From: Iodobacter violaceini
GTDB lineage: Bacteria; Pseudomonadota; Gammaproteobacteria; Burkholderiales; Chitinibacteraceae
Assembly: GCF_011601265.1 (NCBI RefSeq)
Contig: NZ_JAAOLX010000003.1
Location: forward strand, 1-64,000
Direction of reading: 5' to 3'
Length of the DNA stretch: 64,000 nt
Shown: positions 37,526-48,200 of the stretch, one piece after another
Layout of the letters: each line of letters opens with the position of its first letter
How positions within the stretch are numbered: the first letter of the stretch is position 1
Made by a program: the position numbers and the translations under genes
The notes under the pieces: model-generated
Told to the model about the DNA's origin: nothing
Database searches by the model: none
Seen by the model: the letters and a program-made list of their open reading frames with translations, nothing else

Positions 37526-40500
37526 TCAATCTTTTAACAGATCATCCAACTTGGCCGCCTTTGGTTTCACCAGCCAGAAGTTATCCTGCGCTTCATCAAA
37601 ATCGGCCAGAATATCAATGGCGCGGGTCGATCCGGTCAGCTTGGCATGATCACGCAATTTACCGCGCAAGAAGGCCCGCACTGCACCATACGATTCGCCA
37701 TTAATCAGATTAATATCCACCAGCTCATTATTAATACGGTAAGCAAAACGCTCTTTTGGATCGTAAACCAGCGCAAAACCACCGGTCATCCCCGCACCAA
37801 AGTTGTAGCCTGTTTCACCCAGCACAATCACACAACCACCGGTCATGTATTCGCAGCCGTGATCGCCAATGCCTTCAACAATGGCCGTCGCACCGGAGTT
37901 ACGCACAGCAAAGCGCTCACCCGCCGTACCTGCAGCAAACAGCTCACCACCCGTTGCACCGTAAAGGCAGGTATTACCCACAATCACGCCAGCGTGCGAT
38001 TCAAATTCTGAAGCCTTTGGCGGATAAACCACCAAACGCCCGCCGCTCATGCCCTTACCGACGTAATCGTTAGCGTCGCCTTCCAGCTCAATCGTCAGGC
38101 CCCTGGCATTCCACACGCCCAGGGACTGCCCGGCCGAGCCATGCAATTTGATATGCAGACAATCACTTGGCAAGCCATCTGCACCGTGTGCCTTGGCGAT
38201 TTCGCCCGACAAACGCGCACCGATGGAGCGATGAATATTACGCACTGCGTATTCAAACTTTTGCGGCGTTTGGCTCTTAATACCGGCAATGGCGTCTTTC
38301 ACCATTTGTTCTGCCAGCTCGCCCTTATCAAAGGACGGGTTGCGCTCTTCCACGCAGAAACGCGGTTGCGATTCCGGAATCGAACCCTGGCTGAGCAACA
38401 CACCCAGATTCAGACGGCCCTGACGTTCGGTTGCGCCTGCTGCCAGCTCCAGCATTTCGCTATGGCCGATCAGATCGGATAACTGACGAACCCCAAGCGC
38501 CGCCATCCATTCACGGGTTTCTTGCGCGATAAAGGTAAAGTAATTCACTACCATTTCTGGCAGGCCAATAAAGTATTTAGAACGCAGCTTAATTTCCTGC
38601 GTTGCCACGCCGGTAGCGCAGTTATTCAGGTGGCAAATTCTCAAGAATTTGCAGCCCAAAGCCACCATCGGCCCGGTACCAAAACCAAAACTTTCCGCGC
38701 CCATCATCGCGGCTTTCACCACATCCAGACCGGTTTTCAAGCCACCATCGGCCTGCATGCGCACGCGGCCACGCAAGCCATTGGCACGCAATACTTGCTG
38801 CGCTTCAGTGAGGCCCAGCTCAAACGGCGTACCGGCGTATTTCACCGAGGCCAGAGGCGAGGCACCGGTACCGCCGTCGTAACCCGAAATAGTGATCAGA
38901 TCGGCATAAGCCTTGGCCACACCGGCAGCAATCGTGCCCACACCCGGCTCGGCTACCAGTTTCACCGATACCAAGGCTTCCGGATTGACCTGTTTCAAAT
39001 CAAAAATCAGCTGAGCCAAATCTTCAATTGAATAAATATCGTGATGCGGTGGCGGGGAAATCAAAGAGATCCCTGGCTTAGAGCAGCGCAGCTTAGCAAT
39101 CAGCGGGCTGACTTTATCCCCCGGCAACTGGCCGCCTTCACCCGGTTTTGCACCTTGCGCCACCTTAATCTGCAAGACTTCGGCATTGACCAGATAATGC
39201 GGGGTCACGCCAAAGCGGCCAGAAGCCACCTGCTTGATCTTGGACATCTTCACCGTGCCATAACGCGCAGGATCTTCACCGCCCTCGCCCGAGTTTGATC
39301 TGCCGCCCAGGCGGTTCATCCCCTCGGCCAAGGCTTCATGCGCTTCCGGGCTCAATGCGCCCAAGCTCATCCCTGCGGAATCAAAACGCTTCAGAATCGA
39401 TTCAACGGATTCGACTTCATCAATCGAAATCGCCTTGGTGGCATCGAGCTTCAAGCCCATCAAATCGCGCAACATGGCAACAGGACGCTTGTTCACCAGA
39501 TCGGCGTACTTGCGGTATTCCTTGTAATCGCCGTTTTGCACGGCTTTTTGCAGCTGCATCACTACATCAGGGTTGTAAGCGTGGTATTCCTCGCCAAACA
39601 CATATTTCAGTAAGCCACCCTGCGCAATCGGACGCATGGTGTTGAAAGCCAGCTTATTCAGCTTGCCCTGGTCTTCCTGGAAATCCGCAAAATTAGCGCC
39701 AGAAATCCGTGAAACTGTGCCGTTTAAGCACAGATCAACCACTTCTTCATTCACGCCAACGGCTTCAAACAATTGCGAGCCGCGATAAGAAGCAACGGTT
39801 GAAATGCCCATTTTGGAGAGAATCTTCAAGAGGCCTTTATTAATCCCCTTACGGAAATTATTAGCGGCTTTCTCGAGCGGCAAATCAATCTGGCCAATTT
39901 CTACCAATTCTTTAATCGTTTGGTAAGCCAAATACGGGAACACCGCTGTTGCGCCATAGCCAATCAGGCAGGCAAAGTGATGCGGATCGCGTGTGGTGGC
40001 CGTTTCAACAATGATATTACTCAGGCAACGAAGGCCTGAATTAACCAGCTCATGGTGCACTGCGCCCACAGCAAACAGTGCTGGAATCGGCAAGCGGCCC
40101 TTTTGAATATTCTTGTCGCTTAATACCACCACCACGGTTTTTTCATCGCGCACGCTGGCCAGTACATCAGCACGCAGCGCTTCAATCGCCGCTTTTAAAG
40201 TGGTTTGAGCCGGGTCGAACGTAATATCAAAGAAAGCCGGTTTGTAATCCGGATCGGTCATGGTCGTCAGCGAATCAAATTTATCTGACGACAGTACCGG
40301 CGAGCGTACTTCCAGGCGGCTGGCGTTAAATTCTGTTTCTTTAAACAGATTACGCTCTGGCCCAAAACAGGTGTTCAGCGACATCACGATCGCTTCGCGG
40401 ATTGGATCAATCGGCGGGTTGGTCACCTGTGCAAATTGCTGACGCAAATAATCATAGGGCGAGCGCACTTTCCCGGATAACACCGCCATTGGCGTGTCGT

Positions 40501-41959
40501 CCCCCATCGAGCCGATGGCTTCCTGGCCGTCCGCTGCAAGTACGCGCAAGATTTGATCGCGCTCTTCAAAAGTCAGCTGGAATTGCTTCTGGTAAGTCAG
40601 CAACGCTTCACGGCTCATCGCTTCCAGCGGTGAGTTGTCTTCTGCCAACTCTAAATGCTGGGCGTGCTTCTTCACCCATGCACGGTATGGCTGGGCGGTT
40701 TTCAAGCGGTTATCAATGGTTTCGGTATCGAGGAATTCGCCATTACTTAAATCGACAGCCACAATCTGGCCCGGTTTAACACGGCCTTTCTTCACCACAT
40801 CTTCGGGCTTATAGCCCCACACGCCGATTTCGGAAGCAATAGTCAGGTGGCGATCTTTGGTAATGACATAACGCGCCGGGCGCAAGCCATTGCGATCGAG
40901 GGCACAGCCCGCATAGCGGCCGTTGGTCCAAACGATACCGGCCGGGCCATCCCACGGCTCCATATGCATGGAGTTGTATTCGTAAAATGCACGTAAGTCG
41001 CGGTCGTTGCTATCGACATTTTGCCATGCAGGCGGCACCAGCATGCGGAAAGCACGGAATACATCCATGCCGCCCATCAGCAGGCCTTCAAGCATATTGT
41101 CCATGGACATGGAGTCAGAGCCATTGGTTTGAACAATCGGGCGCACCGTGTTCATATCCAGATGCTCGCTGTCCATAATCGCTTCACGGGCTTTGGCCCA
41201 TAAACGATTACCGTGCAAAGTATTAATTTCGCCGTTATGCGCCAGATAGCGGAAAGGCTGAGCCAGCTTCCACTGCGGCCAGGTATTGGTCGAAAAGCGC
41301 TGGTGATATACGGCAAGCGATGATTCAAAACGCGGATCTTTCAGATCCAGATAAAATTCTGGCAAATTATCCGGTGTAACCAGGCCCTTATAAGACAGCA
41401 CATGCGGGCTTAAGGTTGGCATATAGAAAGCAGCATCGTCAGTACAGGCTTTTTCTGCCACACGTCGTGCCTGATAAAGCTTTCTTTCAAAAACCTGGCT
41501 TGTCATCCCTGCAGGCGCGTTCACAAACAGCTGGCCAATGGTCGGCAGTGTTTGTAAGGCGTATTCGCCACAGGCTTCGATATTAACCGGCACACTGCGT
41601 ACACCAGCAACTGATAATCCCTGCTCCTCCATTGCGGCAAAGAGCTTTGTTAATGATGCTTGCGCGTTGTAGAAAATAATCCCTACAGCGTATTCATCGG
41701 CCACCGTAAATTGATTTTCTGCGGCCACGGCGCGCAAAAAACTATCCGGTTTTCGAAACAGCAGACCACAGCCATCGCCTGATTTTCCATCAGCGGCAAC
41801 AGCTCCACGGTGTGTCAGACATGCAAGAGAGCTAATTGCGGTAGAAACCAGCCAATGCGATGGCTTGTCATCCATTTGAGCAATCAGGCCGAAGCCACAA
41901 CTATCTTGTTCGAACGTCGGGCTATACAAAGTGCCCTTTAACCAGCCTTGTCGATCCAT
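37526..41959 (-). CDS. gltB: Glutamate synthase large subunit
   Basis: A 1,477-residue enzyme that makes two glutamates from glutamine and 2-oxoglutarate. The start at [13 protein letters not shown] is preferred because it leaves a 20-residue propeptide before Cys21 ([11 protein letters not shown]), the N-terminal nucleophile of the class II amidotransferase domain; the frame extends 22 codons further upstream. The central domain is followed by the FMN domain ([18 protein letters not shown]) and the 3Fe-4S cysteines ([15 protein letters not shown]). A beta-helix domain of repeated glycine-rich turns ([31 protein letters not shown]) ends the protein. Confidence 0.97.
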   Translation of the reverse strand: MDRQGWLKGTLYSPTFEQDSCGFGLIAQMDDKPSHWLVSTAISSLACLTHRGAVAADGKSGDGCGLLFRKPDSFLRAVAAENQFTVADEYAVGIIFYNAQASLTKLFAAMEEQGLSVAGVRSVPVNIEACGEYALQTLPTIGQLFVNAPAGMTSQVFERKLYQARRVAEKACTDDAAFYMPTLSPHVLSYKGLVTPDNLPEFYLDLKDPRFESSLAVYHQRFSTNTWPQWKLAQPFRYLAHNGEINTLHGNRLWAKAREAIMDSEHLDMNTVRPIVQTNGSDSMSMDNMLEGLLMGGMDVFRAFRMLVPPAWQNVDSNDRDLRAFYEYNSMHMEPWDGPAGIVWTNGRYAGCALDRNGLRPARYVITKDRHLTIASEIGVWGYKPEDVVKKGRVKPGQIVAVDLSNGEFLDTETIDNRLKTAQPYRAWVKKHAQHLELAEDNSPLEAMSREALLTYQKQFQLTFEERDQILRVLAADGQEAIGSMGDDTPMAVLSGKVRSPYDYLRQQFAQVTNPPIDPIREAIVMSLNTCFGPERNLFKETEFNASRLEVRSPVLSSDKFDSLTTMTDPDYKPAFFDITFDPAQTTLKAAIEALRADVLASVRDEKTVVVVLSDKNIQKGRLPIPALFAVGAVHHELVNSGLRCLSNIIVETATTRDPHHFACLIGYGATAVFPYLAYQTIKELVEIGQIDLPLEKAANNFRKGINKGLLKILSKMGISTVASYRGSQLFEAVGVNEEVVDLCLNGTVSRISGANFADFQEDQGKLNKLAFNTMRPIAQGGLLKYVFGEEYHAYNPDVVMQLQKAVQNGDYKEYRKYADLVNKRPVAMLRDLMGLKLDATKAISIDEVESVESILKRFDSAGMSLGALSPEAHEALAEGMNRLGGRSNSGEGGEDPARYGTVKMSKIKQVASGRFGVTPHYLVNAEVLQIKVAQGAKPGEGGQLPGDKVSPLIAKLRCSKPGISLISPPPHHDIYSIEDLAQLIFDLKQVNPEALVSVKLVAEPGVGTIAAGVAKAYADLITISGYDGGTGASPLASVKYAGTPFELGLTEAQQVLRANGLRGRVRMQADGGLKTGLDVVKAAMMGAESFGFGTGPMVALGCKFLRICHLNNCATGVATQEIKLRSKYFIGLPEMVVNYFTFIAQETREWMAALGVRQLSDLIGHSEMLELAAGATERQGRLNLGVLLSQGSIPESQPRFCVEERNPSFDKGELAEQMVKDAIAGIKSQTPQKFEYAVRNIHRSIGARLSGEIAKAHGADGLPSDCLHIKLHGSAGQSLGVWNARGLTIELEGDANDYVGKGMSGGRLVVYPPKASEFESHAGVIVGNTCLYGATGGELFAAGTAGERFAVRNSGATAIVEGIGDHGCEYMTGGCVIVLGETGYNFGAGMTGGFALVYDPKERFAYRINNELVDINLINGESYGAVRAFLRGKLRDHAKLTGSTRAIDILADFDEAQDNFWLVKPKAAKLDDLLKD

Positions 41960-42143
41960 CACAAAACCCTTAGGGGAAGCAGAAATTTTCGGCGAAATGG
42001 CCTTGATTCTATATGCCAAACCCAAAAGGTAGCAATGTTTTCAAGCAGGAAATCCCTTATATGCACAGATTAAATAAATAAGGGTTTTTACTTACCATTG
42101 TTACTGACAAATTACAAAAGACAATAAAAAGCATAAAGAAAGA

Positions 42144-42162
42144 AAAACAGTAATACTGTTTT
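42144..42162. promoter_or_regulatory. 19 bp palindrome between gltB and tpsA, possible operator
   Basis: AAAACAGTA-A-TACTGTTTT is a perfect 9+1+9 palindrome within the 286 bp divergent region, 84 bases before the tpsA ATG and about 185 before gltB. Such length and symmetry suggest a dimeric regulator site. I cannot name the regulator. Confidence 0.45.
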
Positions 42163-42245
42163 AACTTCATCAGATGCCACTGGTAAAAGGCATATCACAA
42201 ACTAGAATTAAGCGATTACATTTCCCCATAACAGCGGAGGCTAAA

Positions 42246-45200
42246 ATGAAGCCGCAATTTCCTTTACGCCCCTTAGTACTTGCAATTGCAAGCGCCTTAC
42301 CGCTGCTGATGGGTGCGCCGGCCTTCGCTAATCCTGAGAATGCAAAAATCATTCATGGCTCGGCAGATATTCAGCAGGTGGGCAAAATGCTCACCATTAA
42401 GAACACGCCCAACGCAATTATCGAGTGGCAAAAATTTAATATTGCCAAAGACGAGGCAACACGATTCCAGCAGGAATCCGCCAAAAGCATCGTGCTGAAT
42501 CGCGTTAGCGGCATCGATCCATCGCAAATTCTGGGCCAGCTCAGCTCAAATGGCCGCGTGTTTCTGATTAACCGCAACGGCCTACTGGTCGGCAAAGACG
42601 CCCGAATTGATACCGCTGGCTTTGTGGCATCCACGCTCGATATGAAGAATGACGACTTTATCAATGGCCGTTATCGCTTCAATGGCGAGGGTGGAAAAAT
42701 CGCCGTTGAAGGCATGATACGCAGCCAGAACGGCGATGTTTTTCTGATCTCCCCCGATATTAAAAACACGGGTCTGATCGAAGCCAGCAACGGAAATGTG
42801 GTACTTGCAGCTGGCAAGTCGGTTGAGATTGTCAGCCTGAGCCTTGAAGGCCTGCGCTTTACCTTACAAGCCCCCATGGATAGTGTAATTAATCTGGGCC
42901 AAATAAAAGGCGATGCCGTTGGCCTGTTTGCGGGCACCTTAAAACACAGCGGCGATATCCGTGCTGTTCGCGCCGAGCAGGTTGGCGGCAAGGTTTTACT
43001 TCGCGCCAGCGATAAAATAGAAACCAGCTCCGCCAGCCGCATCGATGCCAGTGGCGCAGTGGCCGGGCAAGTGACACTCGATGCAGGGCCGGCAGGCACT
43101 CTGCTTGCCAGTGGCCAGATCAGTGCAACTGGGCTAAAGGGTGGAGAGGTGCAGTTGCTTGGCAGACATGTAGGCGTGTTTGACCACGCAGACATTGACG
43201 CCAGCGGACAGCAGGCAGGCGGCAGTATTTTAGTAGGCGGAGATTACCAGGGTAAAAACAATCTCATCCCCAATTCAGAAGCCAGCTACACCAGCGCAGA
43301 CAGTACATTACGTGCAGACGCCCTTGCAAATGGGGATGGCGGCAAAGTCATCGTTTGGGCTGACAAAACAACCCGGGTTAACGGCAGGATCAGCGCCAAA
43401 GGCGGCGCTTTGGGCGGGGATGGCGGGCTGATTGAAACTTCAGGAAAAGACTATTTAGATTTTAAAGCCAAAGCAGATACCTCTGCGCCAGCGGGAAAAG
43501 CCGGAACACTACTGCTGGACCCCAACAATATCACCATCGCCACAACCGGCACGCCCGTTACCAGTAGTGATGCACTGGGCGTATTTGACAATAGTTCAGA
43601 GCAAAACAGCAGCTATGTTTTAACGGGCGATATTGATAATGCACTCGCTAATAATAATGTAACGGTAAAATCAAGCGGCACCATATCCCTTGCCACCTCA
43701 TACACCTACAATTCAAGCCGTTCATTAACACTGGATGCAAGTAATGGTTATCCGGAAAGCAAAGGCATTACGACAACAGTTGCTTCAGAGCCTGCAATAT
43801 ATAACGCCATTACAAATAATGGATCAGGCGATATTATTTTAAAAACAGCGCAAAATGCAATTGAAACAGGAGCCATCACCACAAATGGCAATATAAGCCT
43901 TGAGGCATTAAGCCTTACTTTAAACGGCACCATTACCAGTGGCAGCAATAAAAAAATATCAATTAAAGCATTAGGTGAAATAGAGTTTGACGATGGAACA
44001 GATAACAGCAAAATGCAGCTGAATACTGCAGCACTTGCTAAGCTGAGTACCAGCAACCTGGAGTTTAAAACAGATAATACGGTTACTATCAAGCAAGCCA
44101 TCGATCGCACAGGCAAAAATTTAAGCATCTATGGCAAAACAGGAATAAGCCAGTCTTCATCGCACTCTGGCACCAATTATATTACAGCCAGCCATTTAAG
44201 CGTATCAACACTAAGCCCTGCCCCTACTGGCTCTGCATATATTATTGATTTAGGAAAAGTAGCGAACCGGATTGATCAATTCAGCAGCAAAAGTGAAGGC
44301 CCGGTCTATTTAAAAAATGATAAGCCTTTAGAAATAGTAGCCCATCCGGACCTGACCAGCAGCAGCAAAATGGGCAACCAAAGCTGGATTGAAAACAATG
44401 GCAATATCAGCCAGTCAGCAGCCATTACTCTTTCAACAAATGCTAACTTTCCATCACTGTCTCTTTACACAAGCAGTGGCAATATCAATTTAGATAACAG
44501 CAATAACAGCATTGCCAGGCTGACTGCTAAAACGGCCTCAAGCGGAGCAGGTATTACACTTAAAAACAATACTGATTTAACGCTTATTACAGACAGCAGT
44601 ACCGGCCGCAGCGGTGGCGACAGTACAAGTAATATCTCTGACTTAAAAGGTGTAAGTACAAATAATGGTGCAATTTCAATTGAAAATTCCGGGTCAGTTA
44701 CTTTTTCAGGCATAGAAGTCAATGCCGGCACCGCAAATGCCAGGATCATCACCACGGCAGCCAATAAATCAATCACCATTCCTACATCCAGCTTAAGTGG
44801 TGACAAAAAAATAACTGCGGGAAATATAACCCTGCAAGCAGATCATATTAATCTTACCGACAATACAGAAGGAGCCGTCTATGGCAGCCTGGCCGCCAGC
44901 GGAGGCACAGTCACTTTGCTGCCCGTTACATCGGGCACATCAGTACAAATAGGCGGCACCAGCCGCAGTGGTTTTGGTATCACTCAGAATGAATTTCAAA
45001 ATATCACGGCCAATACCATTAAGGTAGGCAGTACCTCATATCAGATGGGGGCCGTTGATATAGCAAGCCTCGATTTACTCACATCCAGCCCGAATACAGT
45101 ATTAGAAATATATTCAATGAGCAGCATTAATCAGAGCGGCCGCATAAAAGCCAAAGGCTTAATGGCCAAAGGATCCGGCATCACTCTGACTAATACGGGT

Positions 45201-48200
45201 AATGTATTCAACGATGGTATTTCACTGAATGCAAGCAGCGATATTAATATCGATTACTCCGGCATACTTAATCTTGGGTTTGTAGGATATACGGATGGAT
45301 TAGTCAGCAGTAATGATATAAATGCAAGCTCCAGCGGAAATATTGTTATCAATAAAAACATTTCAGCAAAAAATTTAACCCTGAATACAACAGGGGGCAG
45401 TATCAGCCAAAGCGGCGGCATTATTACAGCAAACAAAATAACAGCCACATCAGCAAATGCAATCAGCCTTGGGCAAGATAATAAAACAGACACCCTGAGC
45501 GCCAGTAATAATTCTGGCGATATTTCAATTAAAAATGGTAAAGCGCTGACAGTAAGCAGCCTGAAGGGCAACGGAAACATTGATTTAAATATTGCTGGTG
45601 ATTTACTTATCAACGGGGAATTATCAGCAACAAATACCAGCACAATCAATCTGAAAGCGGCAAACTTAAGCGAGGGAAGCAGCGGCAGCATTACCGCAGC
45701 CAACTTAAATATCACAGCAACGGGCGCAGTTGCACTTGATAAAACAAATCAAATCAGTAAAGCCGCCATAAGTGGCAGCAGCCTTAATTTAAATAATAAT
45801 CAGGCACTCACACTTGGCGTAATTAATACTGGCTCTGGTGACGTAAAAGTCAGTAATGCAGGAAGCATTTTACTGAATGACACCTTAACAGCAAACACTG
45901 CAAATATAAGCAGCGATAATAATATTGATACCAGCAATACAATTAATGTGAGCACTGCCATATTCAATACCACAAATAAGTTCAGCCAAAGTGGAAAAAT
46001 AAACAGCAGCACCAGCACCATTAATGCAGGAAACTTAGAATTAAACGGCATAATAAATGCAGACACTGCAACACTTAGCGCAAATAAAAACGATATTACT
46101 TTAGGCGGATCGATCCTTAGCAAAACAAGTACCATCAGTGCCACGGCAGGCAGCATCAGCGAGCTAAGCACTGGAGTAATAAACAGCAATAAATTAAATG
46201 CAACGGCAGCAACAGGCATCACTCTGGAAAAAAACAATACGATCGACAGCGCTTCACTCAAAACAACAAAAGGCAATGTTTCACTCAACAACGGCAAAGT
46301 ATTATCTTTAGAGCAATCAAGCGCTGAGCAATTTAAATTAATTAATAGCGAAGGATTAGTACTAAAAGGAAACTTAAGCGCCAGCCAAATTGATATAACA
46401 GCAAAAAGCATGAGCGATAGTGCGACAGCCACGCTGACCGGTAATGCAAAAATCAGCAGCACGGGTGACATTGTTCTTAATAATTCCACCCATACTTTGA
46501 GCACACTGGCCGCATCAACCAGTGGCGATTTAATATTAAAAAATAAAGGTGCACTGTCTCTTTTAGAAATAAAAGCTAATGGTGTAAATATTAGCAATGA
46601 AGGTAAATTAAGCACAGATGGCAGCTTTAGCAGCACGGACATCAGCCAGCTGCAATCAGGCACAGGGATTAGTATTAATAATACGGTTACGGGTAAAAAT
46701 ATAAATTTAAAAACCGATCAGTTTAATATGGGCTCACAGGGAAAAATTGATACTACAGATTTTATTTATACTCCTATAACGGCAGACACGGTAAAAGTGA
46801 GCCTGGGTGGCAGCACAAAAACTAATACAGGTATTGAGCTTTTGCAAAGTGATTTTGACAGAATAAAAGCCAGCAAAATCATCATTGGCGATACAAAGGG
46901 AAATAAAGTAGGCGACACTCAAATTAAAGGGTTTAACACTGGAAGTGCTGATTTATTTATTAATAGCAGCGGCGCACTCAGCCAGAGCAACGGCGGCAAA
47001 CTAATCAGCAAAACACTGAATGTTCAGGCGGCAAGCATAAAACTGACTGAAGAAAATACTGTTGATCAGTTTATACCTGTCAGTAATGGGGATATTTTCT
47101 TTTCAAACAGTACCACACTTGCCCTTGGCGCAATAAAAACATCAGGATTATTAGCGATTAATTCCAAAGGAAATATTGGAGTCAATGAGCAAATTTCCGC
47201 TCAGTCTGTTGCCTTTAATGCAAGTGGTAATGTCAGCGAAATAGCAAACGGCTCCATAAATACAGAACAACTAGCGATCAATGCTGATAGTGGTATAAAA
47301 CTTGAAAACAGCAACAAAATAAGCCAGACCATTTTAACCAGCCAGACTGGGGATATCTCGCTGAATAACAATAGCGCTTTATTTTTAAGTGATGTAATTG
47401 CCAACCAGCTTAAAATAAAAAACAGTGAGGTTCTGCTTATAGGAGGGACACTCAACGCTAATAAATCAGAGATCAGTGGCAGCTCTGTCAGTGACAATAG
47501 CAAGGCCCAGCTGATGGGCGATGTCGTCATAAAATCAGCAGGTGACATTATTTTAAATAACGCCACTCATACTATAAATAAAGTATCTGCTTCAGCGGCG
47601 GGCATTTTTTCATTAAAAAATAAAACAGATCTTTCTCTGCAGGAGATCAGTACAAAAAACCTGCAAATAAACAGCGATGGAAAAATAGCAGTCGATGGTG
47701 TATTAAGCAACACGGATCTGGCCAGGTTACAAGCTGCTGGCGGCATAACAATTAACAATAAAATTAACAGTAAAAATATCAGTTTTGTTTCCGACAAGCT
47801 GGCAATGGGGTCCCAGGCACAAATAGAAGGCAGTGAATTTTTTTATACCCCGCTAAGCAACAATAATGTCAAAGTATTTTTAGGCGGCAATAGTCAGTCA
47901 GATACCGGGTTTGTGTTAAACAACAGCGATTTAAGCCGTATTAAATCTGCCAGTATTATTATTGGTGACGCTAAAGGTAATAAAACGGGTGATATGCTGA
48001 TTAGTGGATTTTCGATTGGGGATGGAAGTTTAACTTTAAATAGTACAGGTGATATTCGCCAGACCGCGGGAGGAGTCATTAATGCAAAAAGCCTTAATGC
48101 GCAATCTGCCAGCATCAATCTTGGGGAGGCCAATACTGTTGATATTTTTTCCCCCACCAGCAGCGGCGATATTGTTTTTGCCAACACCAAAACACTTGCT

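Noticed and set aside
37646-41203. Many plus-strand open frames of 60-170 codons opposite gltB
   Set aside because: They are antisense shadows of gltB with no ribosome sites and no recognisable protein features.
42174-42245. Upstream start for tpsA
   Set aside because: GGAGG at 42236 and a clean signal peptide at 42246 make the later ATG the true start.
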